This document shows positions 1-8,687 of a DNA stretch of 14,207 nt, one piece after another (within the stretch, counting starts at the first letter, position 1; the number at the start of each line of letters is the position of its first letter). The DNA comes from Methylotenera_A sp040079935. GTDB taxonomy: Bacteria > Pseudomonadota > Gammaproteobacteria > Burkholderiales > Methylophilaceae. A program made the translations under genes and the position numbers. Below the pieces are notes generated by a model that searched no databases, was not told the DNA's origin, and was given only the letters and a program-made list of their open reading frames with translations. The stretch is from the NCBI GenBank assembly GCA_040079935.1, contig JBEBJI010000042.1:1-14207 (forward strand), written 5' to 3'.

Positions 1-77
1 CGTATTATAGGTTGCATACAAAGTCTGATCGCTAAGATATAAGTGCTAAAATACAGGCTTCACTGTTTGGCAATCGC

Positions 78-83
78 AAGAGG
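78..83 (+). promoter_or_regulatory. Ribosome binding site that decides the ylqF start
   Basis: AAGAGG lies 6 bases before the TTG at 90. It directly abuts the earlier in-frame TTG at 84, which leaves no room for that codon to be used. This favours TTG 90 and the family-typical N-terminus MAIQWYPGHM. Confidence 0.7.
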
Positions 84-89
84 TTGATT

Positions 90-974
90 TTGGCAATTCA
101 ATGGTACCCGGGCCACATGACCCAAGCCCGCAAAAAAGCGGAAGAAACCATGGAATTTACTGACATCGTCATCGAAGTACTTGATGCGCGTGTGCCAGAA
201 GCCTCGCACAATCCTGTCATCAACGAGATGCGTTTATTTCGCCAGCGTCCCAACCTTAAAATACTCAATAAAGCCGATTTGGCCGACCCAAAAGTCACCG
301 AGGCCTGGCTGAATTATTTTAATTCGCAGCCCAACACCAAAGCGGTCGCGCTCAGTTGCAAAAAAGCGGGCGATGCAAAAAAAATCCCTGCAGTTTGCCG
401 TAAGCTCGTGCCACATCGCGGCACACACCTAAAACCTTTACGTGCGCTGATTATGGGCATTCCGAATGTGGGCAAAAGCACGCTCATGAACGCGCTTTTG
501 AATCGCCGCGTGGCGAAAGTGGGCGATGAGCCTGCAGTGACCAAAAGCCAGCAACGTTTTGAGCTGGATGCGACGTTTAGCATTACCGATACGCCGGGCA
601 TGATGTGGCCAAAAATCGAATATGAATCAGATGGTTACATGCTGGCTGCTAGTCATGCCATTGGCCGCAATGCGGTGATTGATGAAGATGTGGCGCTATT
701 TTTGGCGGATAATTTACTTAAAACTTATCCCGAATTGTTGAATGTACGCTACAAGATTGATGTCATTAATATGGATGGCGTGGACTTGCTCGAAGCCATT
801 GCCAAAAAGCGCAGTTACAAGCGCCATGATGGCTTGTGGGATACCGAAAAAACGGCGGTTGCTTTTTTAACGGATTACAGAAGTGGTGCAATAGGCCGTG
901 TGAGTTTAGAAAGTCCTGAAAGCAGGAAATCAATGATGCAACAAAATTCAGTTGCGCCGCTTTTACTAAAATAA
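90..974 (+). CDS. ylqF: Ribosome biogenesis GTPase YlqF/RbgA
   Basis: This is a cytoplasmic GTPase of the YlqF/RbgA (YawG/MTG1) family. In Bacillus, RbgA acts in late assembly of the 50S subunit, and a similar role is inferred here. The G motifs are circularly permuted, which is diagnostic: NKAD (G4) at about residues 60-63 comes before the P-loop GIPNVGKST (G1) at about 123-131 and DTPG (G3) at about 167-170. The N-terminus MAIQWYPGHM is the family's conserved opening, so I start at TTG 90, which has AAGAGG 6 bases upstream; TTG 84 and ATG 117 are in-frame alternatives. The length of 294 residues is normal, with a C-terminal extension that would hold the RNA-binding region. It ends with TAA at 972-974 and appears to be monocistronic. 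The 83 bases upstream hold no other gene, and I see no convincing promoter there. Confidence 0.93.
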   Translation: MAIQWYPGHMTQARKKAEETMEFTDIVIEVLDARVPEASHNPVINEMRLFRQRPNLKILNKADLADPKVTEAWLNYFNSQPNTKAVALSCKKAGDAKKIPAVCRKLVPHRGTHLKPLRALIMGIPNVGKSTLMNALLNRRVAKVGDEPAVTKSQQRFELDATFSITDTPGMMWPKIEYESDGYMLAASHAIGRNAVIDEDVALFLADNLLKTYPELLNVRYKIDVINMDGVDLLEAIAKKRSYKRHDGLWDTEKTAVAFLTDYRSGAIGRVSLESPESRKSMMQQNSVAPLLLK

Positions 975-993
975 ATTAGCAATATTTATGCGG

Positions 994-1021
994 TTGATAT
1001 GCGCAAACCGTAAACTCTGAT
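994..1021 (+). promoter_or_regulatory. Possible sigma-70 promoter for the kdpDE-like operon
   Basis: TTGATA (994-999) and TCTGAT (1016-1021) are separated by 16 bases. Transcription would begin near 1028, just upstream of the Shine-Dalgarno and ATG of the kinase gene. The -10 matches consensus at 4 of 6 bases, so this is only a candidate. Confidence 0.25.
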
Positions 1022-1035
1022 TTGTTAGTGGAATT

Positions 1036-1041
1036 AAGAGG
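1036..1041 (+). promoter_or_regulatory. Ribosome binding site for the kinase gene
   Basis: AAGAGG is placed 7 bases before ATG 1049. It supports that codon over the in-frame TTG at 1022, which would add nine residues and has no such site. Confidence 0.65.
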
Positions 1042-1048
1042 TCATATC

Positions 1049-2545
1049 ATGCAAAAACCGAGCTTACAGTTATACGCGTTGCAATTATTGGCAATACTGA
1101 TTTTGCTGGCCATCACAACCGCTATTAATCACAGCATATTTAGCACACTCGGCATCACAGGTGTCACTTTGTTGTACTTGCTTGTAGTCGTTTTAGCTGC
1201 ATATTTTTGCGAGTTTTTGGTGGCATCACTTACCGCAGTTTTGGCGTTTTTAGCCATTAACTATTTCTTTATCGAGCCACGCTATACATTTGAAGTCGCC
1301 CACGTAGAATCTTGGGTTAGCCTCATCTGTTTTTTGATTGTTTCTATCGTAGTCACCTCGCTGGTAAAACAGTTAAAATTTCAAACGTTGCAAGCCGCAA
1401 CAGCCACAAAGCACGCACAATTTGGCAGAACGCTAGCCGAAAATTTAGCACTCGCAGCCGATGTAGATAACCTGCTGCAAGACACCTGCGCCTTATTACA
1501 AACTGAATTTGATAAACCATTTGGCATTGTTCAAACGCTAGAAAATAAAAAATATGCCATGCAAATAAAATCTGGTGCTATCGAAATGCCAGATAGCAGC
1601 CTACTCAATTGGGTACTAGAAAATGGCAAGGCAATTAGCCCTTATACCAATTATTGGTCTAAATCTGCGCATTGGTTGTTGCCTTTCAATCGTTTGCCAA
1701 GCCTAGATTCAATCCGTGACCCGATTTTAGTCGTGAGCAATATCAGCGAAGACGATAGCATTGAAATATTTTCTGCCATTAAATCTTGTGTAGATCAAAT
1801 TTCATTGGCGTATCAACGGCTTATCAATATTGAGAAAACCAAACAAGCCGAATTGAGCGCGCAAGAAGAAGCTGTACAAAATGCGCTACTAGCCTCCATT
1901 TCGCACGATATGCGCACCCCACTTACCTCCATTCTTGGCGCTGCCACTACGTTGCAACAGCCCAATTTAGATGCGCTCCAAACGGCACATTTAAGTGCGC
2001 TTATTGCATCGCAAGCGCGCTATTTGGCCGCGACTACAGATAATATTCTCTCGCTGGTTCGGCTGGAATCGAGCGCGCAGATTCCCATGGATTGGCAATC
2101 GCCAGAAGAAATTATCGGCGGTGTGACCGCGCTTTATAAAAATCGTGACGAAATAGTTAATTTTGAAGTGCATATTAACGAGCCAGAACTGCTGATTAAA
2201 GGTAATGCAAGCTTGTTGATGCAGGCCTTAACAAACCTGATTGATAATGCCCAGAAAGCCAATTTACATCATCAGCCTATCGAGATTGAGGTGGGGAAAA
2301 CTGATAATCGTATTAATATCAGCGTCAATGATCGTGGTAACGGATTCAGTGAGAATTTTGATGCCTCTCACATTAATAAATTCTCCACTAGTAGCGCAAA
2401 AGGATTTGGCTTGGGCTTGTCTATCGTGCAAGCTATTGCAAAATCACACGATACACTTTTCACCATCCACAACCGAGAAGGCGGTGGCGTAAGCGCAACA
2501 TTAAGCTTTCATGCGCACGATGTAGAGAATATTGATGCCGAATAA
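1049..2545 (+). CDS. kdpD: Short KdpD-like membrane sensor histidine kinase (DUF4118)
   Basis: This is an inner-membrane sensor kinase that should autophosphorylate on histidine and pass phosphate to the regulator encoded next. Residues 10-105 form about four membrane helices of the KdpD DUF4118 type, including the typical stretch with INYFFIEP and ESWVSLICF. A GAF-like region of roughly 120-260 follows. The kinase core has the H-box SHDMRTPLT with His286, N-box NLIDNA (396-401), G1 box DRGNGF (428-433) and G2 box GFGLGLS (452-458), all intact. At 498 residues it is far shorter than E. coli KdpD (894 residues). The N-terminal KdpD domain with its Walker-type motifs and the Usp domain are absent, and there is no sign of a broken gene upstream, so this is a short architecture rather than a truncation. 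It starts at ATG 1049 and overlaps the regulator gene by 11 bases. The symbol marks family only; the signal sensed is unknown. Confidence 0.82.
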   Translation: MQKPSLQLYALQLLAILILLAITTAINHSIFSTLGITGVTLLYLLVVVLAAYFCEFLVASLTAVLAFLAINYFFIEPRYTFEVAHVESWVSLICFLIVSIVVTSLVKQLKFQTLQAATATKHAQFGRTLAENLALAADVDNLLQDTCALLQTEFDKPFGIVQTLENKKYAMQIKSGAIEMPDSSLLNWVLENGKAISPYTNYWSKSAHWLLPFNRLPSLDSIRDPILVVSNISEDDSIEIFSAIKSCVDQISLAYQRLINIEKTKQAELSAQEEAVQNALLASISHDMRTPLTSILGAATTLQQPNLDALQTAHLSALIASQARYLAATTDNILSLVRLESSAQIPMDWQSPEEIIGGVTALYKNRDEIVNFEVHINEPELLIKGNASLLMQALTNLIDNAQKANLHHQPIEIEVGKTDNRINISVNDRGNGFSENFDASHINKFSTSSAKGFGLGLSIVQAIAKSHDTLFTIHNREGGGVSATLSFHAHDVENIDAE

Positions 2546-3224
2546 CAAACAAATTTTAATTATTGAGGATGACTTGCAGATTAGCCAATTTCTGCAATCC
2601 AGCTTGAAACTGAATGCCTACCACAGCCTGTGCGCGTCAACCATCGCGGGTGGTAAGCGCCTATTTAATGAACATAAACCTGTGCTGATTATTTTAGATT
2701 TAAACCTGCCCGATGGCGATGGGCGCGATTTTATAGCGTACGTTAGAGCGAGTTCAGACATTCCCATTTTGGTGCTATCTGCGCGCCAATCCGAGCTAGA
2801 AAAAGTCGCTTGTTTTGACCTTGGTGCTGACGATTATCTGGCAAAACCCTTCGGCGTGAATGAGCTACTGGCGCGCGTAAAAGTATCGCTAAAACGCACG
2901 GCTATGATGTCCTTACGTGACGATCTTTACAAGCTGGATGATTTGCAAATTGACACTGCGAATAACAGTGTTTTGCTCAATAAAAAAACCGTACATTTAA
3001 CGCCAATTGAATTTAAGCTATTGTTTACACTTGCTAAGAAGCCAGGGAAAGTATTCACGCACCGCCAACTGCTTACCGAAGTTTGGGGTGCAGAATATGT
3101 CGATGACACACATTATTTGCGCATTCATATGGGCAGATTGCGCGCGCGATTAGAAAAAAATACCGCTGCACCACGCTATATTTTGACTGAGGTCGGTATT
3201 GGTTACAGGCTTGCTACGACTTAA
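2535..3224 (+). CDS. kdpE: KdpE-like OmpR-family response regulator
   Basis: This is a cytoplasmic DNA-binding response regulator of 229 residues, close to E. coli KdpE (225). The receiver domain (about 5-118) has the acidic pair Asp12/Asp13 after IIE, phospho-acceptor Asp55 in LIILDLNLPDGDG, the switch Ser82 and Lys104 in DYLAKPFG. A winged-helix OmpR/PhoB output domain fills about 130-227, recognisable by LTPIEFKLL, HRQLLTEVWG and the C-terminal YILTEVGIGYRL. All phosphotransfer residues are present, so it should be active. ATG 2535 lies inside the 3' end of the kinase gene, which implies translational coupling; an in-frame TTG at 2532 is less likely. The next gene downstream is kup. No kdpFABC genes are in the window, so its targets are unproven, and kup is the obvious candidate. 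Confidence 0.88.
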   Translation: MPNNKQILIIEDDLQISQFLQSSLKLNAYHSLCASTIAGGKRLFNEHKPVLIILDLNLPDGDGRDFIAYVRASSDIPILVLSARQSELEKVACFDLGADDYLAKPFGVNELLARVKVSLKRTAMMSLRDDLYKLDDLQIDTANNSVLLNKKTVHLTPIEFKLLFTLAKKPGKVFTHRQLLTEVWGAEYVDDTHYLRIHMGRLRARLEKNTAAPRYILTEVGIGYRLATT

Positions 3225-3239
3225 AAACATGAAATAAAT

Positions 3240-3299
3240 CTTAAAAAAGCAGGCCTGCGACCCGCATGGATATTGGGCTGTAGGCAAGCTAATTTTAAG
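3240..3299 (-). repeat. Palindromic repeat copy A, also a possible terminator after kdpE
   Basis: The conserved core CCAATATCCATGCG reads on the minus strand at 3263-3276. It sits in the loop of a stem made by GCCTGC (3253-3258) and GTAGGC (3280-3285), with an outer AGC/GCT pair and a perfect outer inverted repeat CTTAAAA (3240-3246) and TTTTAAG (3293-3299). The A-rich left and T-rich right flanks could let the hairpin terminate transcription in either direction, separating the kinase/regulator operon from kup. The same core recurs after rep and inside uup. The rest of the gap (3300-3413) should hold the kup promoter, but I found no convincing one. Confidence 0.7.
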
Positions 3300-3413
3300 T
3301 TGAAAGTGCAATAACATAGAGTTCACTTTTTAAATCTTCATGTTTATGCGTTTGATACACCCGCACTGATTAAATGACTTTATCTTTATAGCAAAAGGTC
3401 GTTTATAACCATC

Positions 3414-5318
3414 ATGCATGCAGCAACATTAACCACTACGTCAGCTACTAGCATCAAATCAAAAAGCATTGCCGCGCTTACGTTAGGCGCTATCGGCGTG
3501 GTGTATGGCGATATTGGCACTAGCCCGCTTTATACCGTTAAAGAAATATTCGGCGCATCCACTGGCATTGCACTTAACCATGCAAATATTATCGGCGCAA
3601 TTTCTGCCATATTTTGGCTGCTGATGCTAGTGGTGACGCTCAAATACGTCGTCTTAGTTTTACGCGCCGATAACCGCGGCGAAGGCGGCGTCATGGCGCT
3701 ACTGGCTCTGGCGATTTCTACTGCCTCAGCAACGCCCTTGCGCAAAAAAGTGTTACTGGGCTTGGGTGTGTTTGGCGCTGCGCTTTTTTATGGCGACAGC
3801 ATACTCACACCCGCAATTTCTGTGCTCTCCGCGGTAGAAGGCTTAGAGCTAATTGCACCCAGCTTAAAGACTTATATCTTGCCGATTTCAATTGCGATTT
3901 TAATAGCGCTTTTTATGTTTCAAAAATACGGCACAAACACAGTTGGCAAGCTTTTTGGTCCAATTGTTGTGGTTTGGTTTGTCACATTAGGTGCAATTGG
4001 TGTGTCACATATTGTGCATAATCCTGAAATATTACAAGCACTTAACCCATTTTATGCGTTTAACTTTTTGGCTGACCGCGGCGCAGGCTTATTTTTAGCT
4101 GTTGGTGCAGTGGTGTTGGCGATAACTGGCGCAGAAGCACTTTACGCAGATATGGGGCACTTTGGCAAACCAGCCATCCGTATCGCATGGACTGGTTTAG
4201 TATTGCCAGGCTTGGCGCTTAATTATTTAGGTCAAGGCGCATTGTTATTATCGACACCAGCAGCAGTCAGCAACCCGTTTTACTTGTCATTTCCACAAGA
4301 GTTGCTGATTCCAGCTGTAATACTCGCCACACTCGCCACTATTATTGCCTCGCAGGCCGTTATTTCTGGTGCTTACTCTATTACGCAACAGGCAATACAG
4401 CTAGGGTTTTTGCCCAGAATGCAAATATTACATACTTCTGCCAGTGAATCAGGACAAATTTATGTACCTGCAATTAACTGGTTGTTATTAGTTGCGGTCA
4501 TTATCACCTGCATTGCATTTCAAAATTCATCTGCCATAGCTGCAGCTTACGGTATTGCGGTGACTGGCACTATGCTAATAACCACGATACTCACCTACTT
4601 TGTATTGCGCTATAACTGGAAATACCCACTGTGGCTGGCCTTGGGCGCTACAAGTACATTTATTGTCTTAGATGTGCTGTTGCTTGCCTCATGTTCTGTG
4701 AAGTTTTTCAAAGGCGGCTGGTTTCCTGTCGCACTCGCCATCTTCATGGTCATCATGATGTGGACGTGGAAACAAGGGCGCGAAATTTTACTAAAAAATA
4801 TGCATGAGAACGACCCAAAGCTAGAGGATTTTGTAAAAAGTTTGAGTAATAATACAAAAGCTAGAATTGAGCGCACAGCCGTATTTTTATGCAGAAATCC
4901 AGATACCGTGCCACAAGCCTTGATGCACAATTTAAAACACAACCAAGTGTTGCACCAAACCAATGTAATACTGACCGTCGCGTTTGCCGAAAAGCCCTTA
5001 GTTGCGTTAGATAAGCGCTTAGAAATTAAAGAAATCGGCGCAGGATTTTGGCAAGTGGTGGTACATTTTGGCTTTATGGAGAACCCTGATATTCCCAAAG
5101 CACTAGCGCAACTTAAACTAAGCAACGCAACGTTGGATCCATTCACCACCTCTTATTTTGTGAGCCGAGAAACTGTTATCTCTGGCCCTGGCGGTAGCAT
5201 GGCCAAATGGCGCGATGACTTGTTTGCGGTCATGTCGCGCAATGCAGGTAGCGTGGTTGGCTACTTTAATATTCCGACTAACAGCGTGATTGAGCTAGGC
5301 TCTAGAGTACATATCTAA
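3414..5318 (+). CDS. kup: Kup-type low-affinity potassium uptake protein
   Basis: This is an inner-membrane K+ importer of the KUP/HAK/KT family, which couples K+ entry to protons. It has 634 residues; E. coli Kup has 622. The family signature GVVYGDIGTSPLYT is at 28-41 and RADNRGEGGVMAL at 84-96, followed by about twelve hydrophobic segments up to roughly residue 455. These include the conserved segment with AYGIAVTGTM. A soluble cytoplasmic C-terminal domain of about 170 residues follows, ending in a region like that of E. coli Kup. I see no lesion. ATG 3414 has no good Shine-Dalgarno (AAAAGG ends about 15 bases before it), and the first 16 residues are a Thr/Ser/Ala-rich tail. It follows the KdpDE-like genes in the same direction, separated by a hairpin repeat, so it is probably transcribed separately and possibly controlled by the regulator. 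Confidence 0.93.
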   Translation: MHAATLTTTSATSIKSKSIAALTLGAIGVVYGDIGTSPLYTVKEIFGASTGIALNHANIIGAISAIFWLLMLVVTLKYVVLVLRADNRGEGGVMALLALAISTASATPLRKKVLLGLGVFGAALFYGDSILTPAISVLSAVEGLELIAPSLKTYILPISIAILIALFMFQKYGTNTVGKLFGPIVVVWFVTLGAIGVSHIVHNPEILQALNPFYAFNFLADRGAGLFLAVGAVVLAITGAEALYADMGHFGKPAIRIAWTGLVLPGLALNYLGQGALLLSTPAAVSNPFYLSFPQELLIPAVILATLATIIASQAVISGAYSITQQAIQLGFLPRMQILHTSASESGQIYVPAINWLLLVAVIITCIAFQNSSAIAAAYGIAVTGTMLITTILTYFVLRYNWKYPLWLALGATSTFIVLDVLLLASCSVKFFKGGWFPVALAIFMVIMMWTWKQGREILLKNMHENDPKLEDFVKSLSNNTKARIERTAVFLCRNPDTVPQALMHNLKHNQVLHQTNVILTVAFAEKPLVALDKRLEIKEIGAGFWQVVVHFGFMENPDIPKALAQLKLSNATLDPFTTSYFVSRETVISGPGGSMAKWRDDLFAVMSRNAGSVVGYFNIPTNSVIELGSRVHI

Positions 5319-5339
5319 TCATTACTTAAGCGAGCAGAT

Positions 5340-6530
5340 TCAGGCATTTGCAGTCTTGGTATCGCGCGTAATCTGCGTGTAGCTTACAACGCGATTTCGA
5401 CCGCTGTTTTTAGCGCCATACATGGCGCTATCGGCAGAAGCCACCAAGCCTTTAAAATCGTAACCTGCACGCACTGAATCGGCCACGCCGATGCTCACGG
5501 TGGTTTTAATATTGGCTTTGTTTACTTTAAGTGGGCTCGCCTGGACCGCTGCGCGTATACGCTCAGCCAGCCCTAGAGCATCGCTCTCGGTGGTATTTGG
5601 CAAAAATACACAAAACTCCTCACCTCCATAGCGACCCATCACATCACTAGAACGCAAGATTTCTGAAATTACCTTGGCCAAATGCCTTAGCACATCATCA
5701 CCAGCCAAGTGCCCGTGCTGATCGTTCACTCTTTTAAAGTGATCAATGTCTATTAATAACACGCCCATGCTTAAATTAATGCGCTTACAAATATCTTGCA
5801 TTTTCAAGGCCGCTTCTTCCAATCCACGACGATTCAACACGTTAGTAAGGCTGTCAATTGTCGCTATTGATTCCAAATTTTGACTCAGTTTATAACTTAG
5901 CATCAACACAAATAAGCTTGAGATAAAAAACTGCGAAACTGCACCCAGCATAAAGGTATAGGCGTTAACTGGCCAAGCAGCAAAAGAATCGAATACCTCA
6001 ACACCCACCTGCGAGGCATATGCTGCACGACCAAGCATCAATATTGCCATTAATAGATATAAGCTTGAGGCTATCCAATACAAATTACCCACCACGCCCT
6101 CATCTCGCGAAAACGTAAGTCGAGCACAATAGAGATAAATCGCTGCAAAAATAATCGCACTTAAGATGACTGTTGTTCTTATATCCTGCCTGGTCACCAT
6201 AAAATAGCCGTCAATGAGTATCAGAAACAAAAACACTGCAATGGGAATGCGATGATTTGGCGCTTTGCCAATAAACGCTTGAATGCCATTGATATACAAA
6301 CTTAAACCGACACCAATTAAAGCCATTCCTGGTAACAAAAGCACCTCAGTTGCATCCAACTGAATAAGCACCAGCACCATACCCAAACCAATCACCAAAT
6401 TGCCTACTGCCCAGTAACCCGGCCCGTGTAACTCTTTATGATGTGTACGTGTAATCGCCAACAGCATGGATAGCATGAAGGTGAGTAACATCGACATGAA
6501 AATTATGGTTCTTAAATCAAATTTTGGCAT
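5340..6530 (-). CDS. Membrane-bound diguanylate cyclase (GGDEF domain)
   Basis: It is predicted to make cyclic di-GMP from two GTP molecules at the inner membrane. Residues 1 to about 215 hold about six or seven hydrophobic helices forming a MASE-like sensor region that I cannot assign to a named family. A short linker leads into a complete GGDEF domain at about 222-385. It has SLTNVLNRRG, metal-binding Asp261 in DIDHFKRVND, the active-site motif GGEEF (302-306) and the inhibitory-site motif RSSD (293-296), five residues before it. The enzyme should therefore be active and feedback-inhibited by its product. It is 396 residues long and ends in TGA (minus strand) 21 bases from the convergent end of kup, with no clear terminator between them. 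The ATG at 6530-6528 has no visible Shine-Dalgarno, so the start is less certain than the domain call. Confidence 0.88.
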   Translation of the reverse strand: MPKFDLRTIIFMSMLLTFMLSMLLAITRTHHKELHGPGYWAVGNLVIGLGMVLVLIQLDATEVLLLPGMALIGVGLSLYINGIQAFIGKAPNHRIPIAVFLFLILIDGYFMVTRQDIRTTVILSAIIFAAIYLYCARLTFSRDEGVVGNLYWIASSLYLLMAILMLGRAAYASQVGVEVFDSFAAWPVNAYTFMLGAVSQFFISSLFVLMLSYKLSQNLESIATIDSLTNVLNRRGLEEAALKMQDICKRINLSMGVLLIDIDHFKRVNDQHGHLAGDDVLRHLAKVISEILRSSDVMGRYGGEEFCVFLPNTTESDALGLAERIRAAVQASPLKVNKANIKTTVSIGVADSVRAGYDFKGLVASADSAMYGAKNSGRNRVVSYTQITRDTKTANA

Positions 6531-6549
6531 CGCGATTCGGCGCTAGTTA

Positions 6550-6577
6550 TTGTTAGCAGGTACAATCATACTATAAA
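6550..6577 (+). promoter_or_regulatory. Possible rep promoter
   Basis: TTGTTA (6550-6555) and TATAAA (6572-6577) are 16 bases apart. Predicted initiation is near 6584, leaving a leader of about 55 bases before ATG 6640. It lies in the 109-base divergent gap shared with the minus-strand cyclase gene. Confidence 0.42.
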
Positions 6578-6591
6578 CATATAGCAACCAA
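6565..6591 (-). promoter_or_regulatory. Possible promoter of the diguanylate cyclase gene
   Basis: Read on the minus strand, TTGGTT (6591-6586) and TATGAT (6570-6565) are separated by 15 bases, which is short of the preferred 17. The -10 matches consensus at 5 of 6 bases. The elements interleave with the candidate rep promoter, so the two could interfere. Low certainty. Confidence 0.25.
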
Positions 6592-6639
6592 AACAGCTCA
6601 GCAGAATATCGTGCCAGCTACTTCAAATAATCAAGAAAA

Positions 6640-8634
6640 ATGTTAAACAGCCTTAACTCCCCTCAGCGTGAAGCAGTCAAATATCTCGATGGACCTTTGC
6701 TGGTGCTGGCGGGCGCAGGCAGCGGCAAAACGCGTGTGATTACTGAAAAAATTGGCTATTTGATTAATGAAGCTGGTTACAACCCAAAAGAAATCGCCGC
6801 CATTACTTTTACCAACAAGGCCGCACGCGAGATGCAAGAGCGCGTGAGCAAGTTAATGGTTGGCAAAAATAGCAAGGGTTTGACCATTGCCACTTTTCAT
6901 TCGCTCGGCTTGCAAATGCTACGTGCTGAGGCATCTTTATTGGGCTACAAGCCACAGTTTTCGATTCTGGATTCATCTGACAGCTTTAAAATTGTGGCGG
7001 ATATTTTAGCAACAACAGATAAACAATTATTGCGCAAAACACAGTACCAAATATCGCATTGGAAGAATGGCTTCATTAACCCCGATCAAGCGAAAGCAAC
7101 GGCCGAAGAAGACTTGACGCACGCGGCGGCCAAAGTTTATCAGCTTTATCAGCAAACCCTAAAAGCGTATCAAGCGGTTGATTTCGATGATTTAATTAAG
7201 CTGCCCGTTGAGCTTTTTGAGCATCACGAAAGCGCATTAAACAAATGGCAACGCAAGCTGCAATATTTACTGATTGACGAGTATCAAGACACCAACGCGT
7301 GCCAATATAAATTGGTGAAAATGCTCACTGGCGTGCGCGGCCAATTTACTGCAGTGGGCGATGATGACCAAGCAATTTACGGCTGGCGCGGCGCCGATGT
7401 GGAAAATTTGCGTCAACTGACGGAAGATTTCAGCAAGTTAAAAGTGATTAAATTGGAGCAAAATTACCGCTCTACCGTGCGCATTTTACGCGCTGCCAAC
7501 GCGGTAATTGCGAATAATCCCAAACTATTCGAGAAGAAACTTTGGAGCGATTTAGGCACGGGCGACATGATTCAAGTTTCTGCGCAACAAAGCGAAGAAG
7601 CTGAAGCGGAAAGCGTGCTGATGAAGTTGCAAGCGCATAGATTTGAAAATCGTACCAAGTTTATGGATTACGCTATCTTGTACCGCGGCAATTACCAATC
7701 GCGCATTTTCGAGCAACAATTGCGCAACCAAAAAATCCCTTACACTATTTCTGGCGGGCAATCGTTTTTTGATAAAGCCGAGATTAAAGATTTAGTCAGT
7801 TATTTGCGTTTAGTGGCGAACGAAGATGACGATCCTGCGTTTATTCGCGCCGCTACTACGCCGAAAAAAGGCATTGGCAATACCACACTGGAGCGGCTTG
7901 GCGAATACGCCAGCTCGCATAAAGTGTCACTATTCGCAGCAGCGTTTGAGCAAAATTTTCAAGCAGAAATCGGTCAAAAACAGCTGGATGATTTGCTGAC
8001 TTTTTGTTTATATATTCAAAAAATTCAAGCGCGCGCCGTGCGTGATCCTGCTGGCGAGGTGTTGAATGATTTGCTTAAAACAATTCAATATGAAGCTTTT
8101 TTATACGATAACGAAGAACCGCGTGCCGCCGAAAGTAAATGGGCGAACGTACTGGAATTTGTTGGCTGGCTCACCAGAAAAGGTGACGATATTGAAAATG
8201 AAAAAAACCTGCTAGAGCTAACACAAATGGTGTCGCTGATGAGCATGCTGGAAGGCCGCGAAGACGGCGAACCAGACGCGGTGAAGCTTTCCACCCTGCA
8301 CGCCGCCAAAGGCCTAGAGTTTGGTCATGTGTTTTTAGTTGGCGTGGAAGAAGGCATCTTGCCGCACCGCGAAAGTGTGGATAACGATAAAATTGAAGAA
8401 GAACGCCGCTTGATGTACGTTGGCATAACGCGCGCGCAAAAATCGCTTAACATCTCTTGGTGCAAAAAACGTAAACGCGCAGGAGAGGTTCAAATGTGCG
8501 AGCCTAGCCGCTTCATCGCAGAGTTGCCAACGTCTGACGTGCGGCATTTTGGCAACCCATTTAACGACCCCGATGTGAGTAAAGATTTTGGCAAAGAACG
8601 CATGGCGAATATTCGCGCCATGTTAGCTAAATAA
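6640..8634 (+). CDS. rep: ATP-dependent 3'-5' DNA helicase Rep (SF1, UvrD/Rep family)
   Basis: This is a cytoplasmic superfamily 1A helicase that unwinds DNA with ATP. In E. coli, Rep helps forks restart and clears bound proteins ahead of them. The length is 664 residues (E. coli Rep 673). Motifs run in order: Q-motif region LNSPQREAV near the N-terminus; Walker A GAGSGKT (25-31); Ia ITFTNKAAREM; motif II DEYQDTN (213-219); motif III GDDDQAIYGWRG (240-251); motif IV QNYRS; motif V TLHAAKGLEF; motif VI EERRLMYVGITRA. The DEYQDTN and GDDDQ spellings and the short C-terminus favour Rep over UvrD or PcrA, which carry longer tails. ATG 6640 has only a weak AAGAAA upstream. It is divergent from the cyclase gene and is followed by hairpin repeat copy B, which may end its transcript. 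Confidence 0.92.
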   Translation: MLNSLNSPQREAVKYLDGPLLVLAGAGSGKTRVITEKIGYLINEAGYNPKEIAAITFTNKAAREMQERVSKLMVGKNSKGLTIATFHSLGLQMLRAEASLLGYKPQFSILDSSDSFKIVADILATTDKQLLRKTQYQISHWKNGFINPDQAKATAEEDLTHAAAKVYQLYQQTLKAYQAVDFDDLIKLPVELFEHHESALNKWQRKLQYLLIDEYQDTNACQYKLVKMLTGVRGQFTAVGDDDQAIYGWRGADVENLRQLTEDFSKLKVIKLEQNYRSTVRILRAANAVIANNPKLFEKKLWSDLGTGDMIQVSAQQSEEAEAESVLMKLQAHRFENRTKFMDYAILYRGNYQSRIFEQQLRNQKIPYTISGGQSFFDKAEIKDLVSYLRLVANEDDDPAFIRAATTPKKGIGNTTLERLGEYASSHKVSLFAAAFEQNFQAEIGQKQLDDLLTFCLYIQKIQARAVRDPAGEVLNDLLKTIQYEAFLYDNEEPRAAESKWANVLEFVGWLTRKGDDIENEKNLLELTQMVSLMSMLEGREDGEPDAVKLSTLHAAKGLEFGHVFLVGVEEGILPHRESVDNDKIEEERRLMYVGITRAQKSLNISWCKKRKRAGEVQMCEPSRFIAELPTSDVRHFGNPFNDPDVSKDFGKERMANIRAMLAK

Positions 8635-8687
8635 GTTTGCCAAATATGTCTAGCAAATAAAATAAAACCATTTATTCTAAAAATTCA

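Noticed and set aside
1..83. Promoter elements upstream of ylqF (TTGCAT 12-17, TAAAAT 47-52)
   Set aside because: The spacing between them (29 bases) is wrong, and neither has a suitable partner.
84..89. TTG 84 as the ylqF start
   Set aside because: The AAGAGG site abuts it directly, while TTG 90 has correct spacing and gives the family-standard N-terminus.
991..1010. Hairpin CGGTT/AACCG after ylqF
   Set aside because: It has only a 5-base stem with a 10-base loop and no following T-run, which is too weak to call a terminator.
4610..5149. A 179-residue open frame on the minus strand opposite the end of kup
   Set aside because: It lies entirely within a well-conserved kup, its product is Ser/Thr/Cys-rich with no recognisable domain, and it has no start signals. 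It is a shadow frame.
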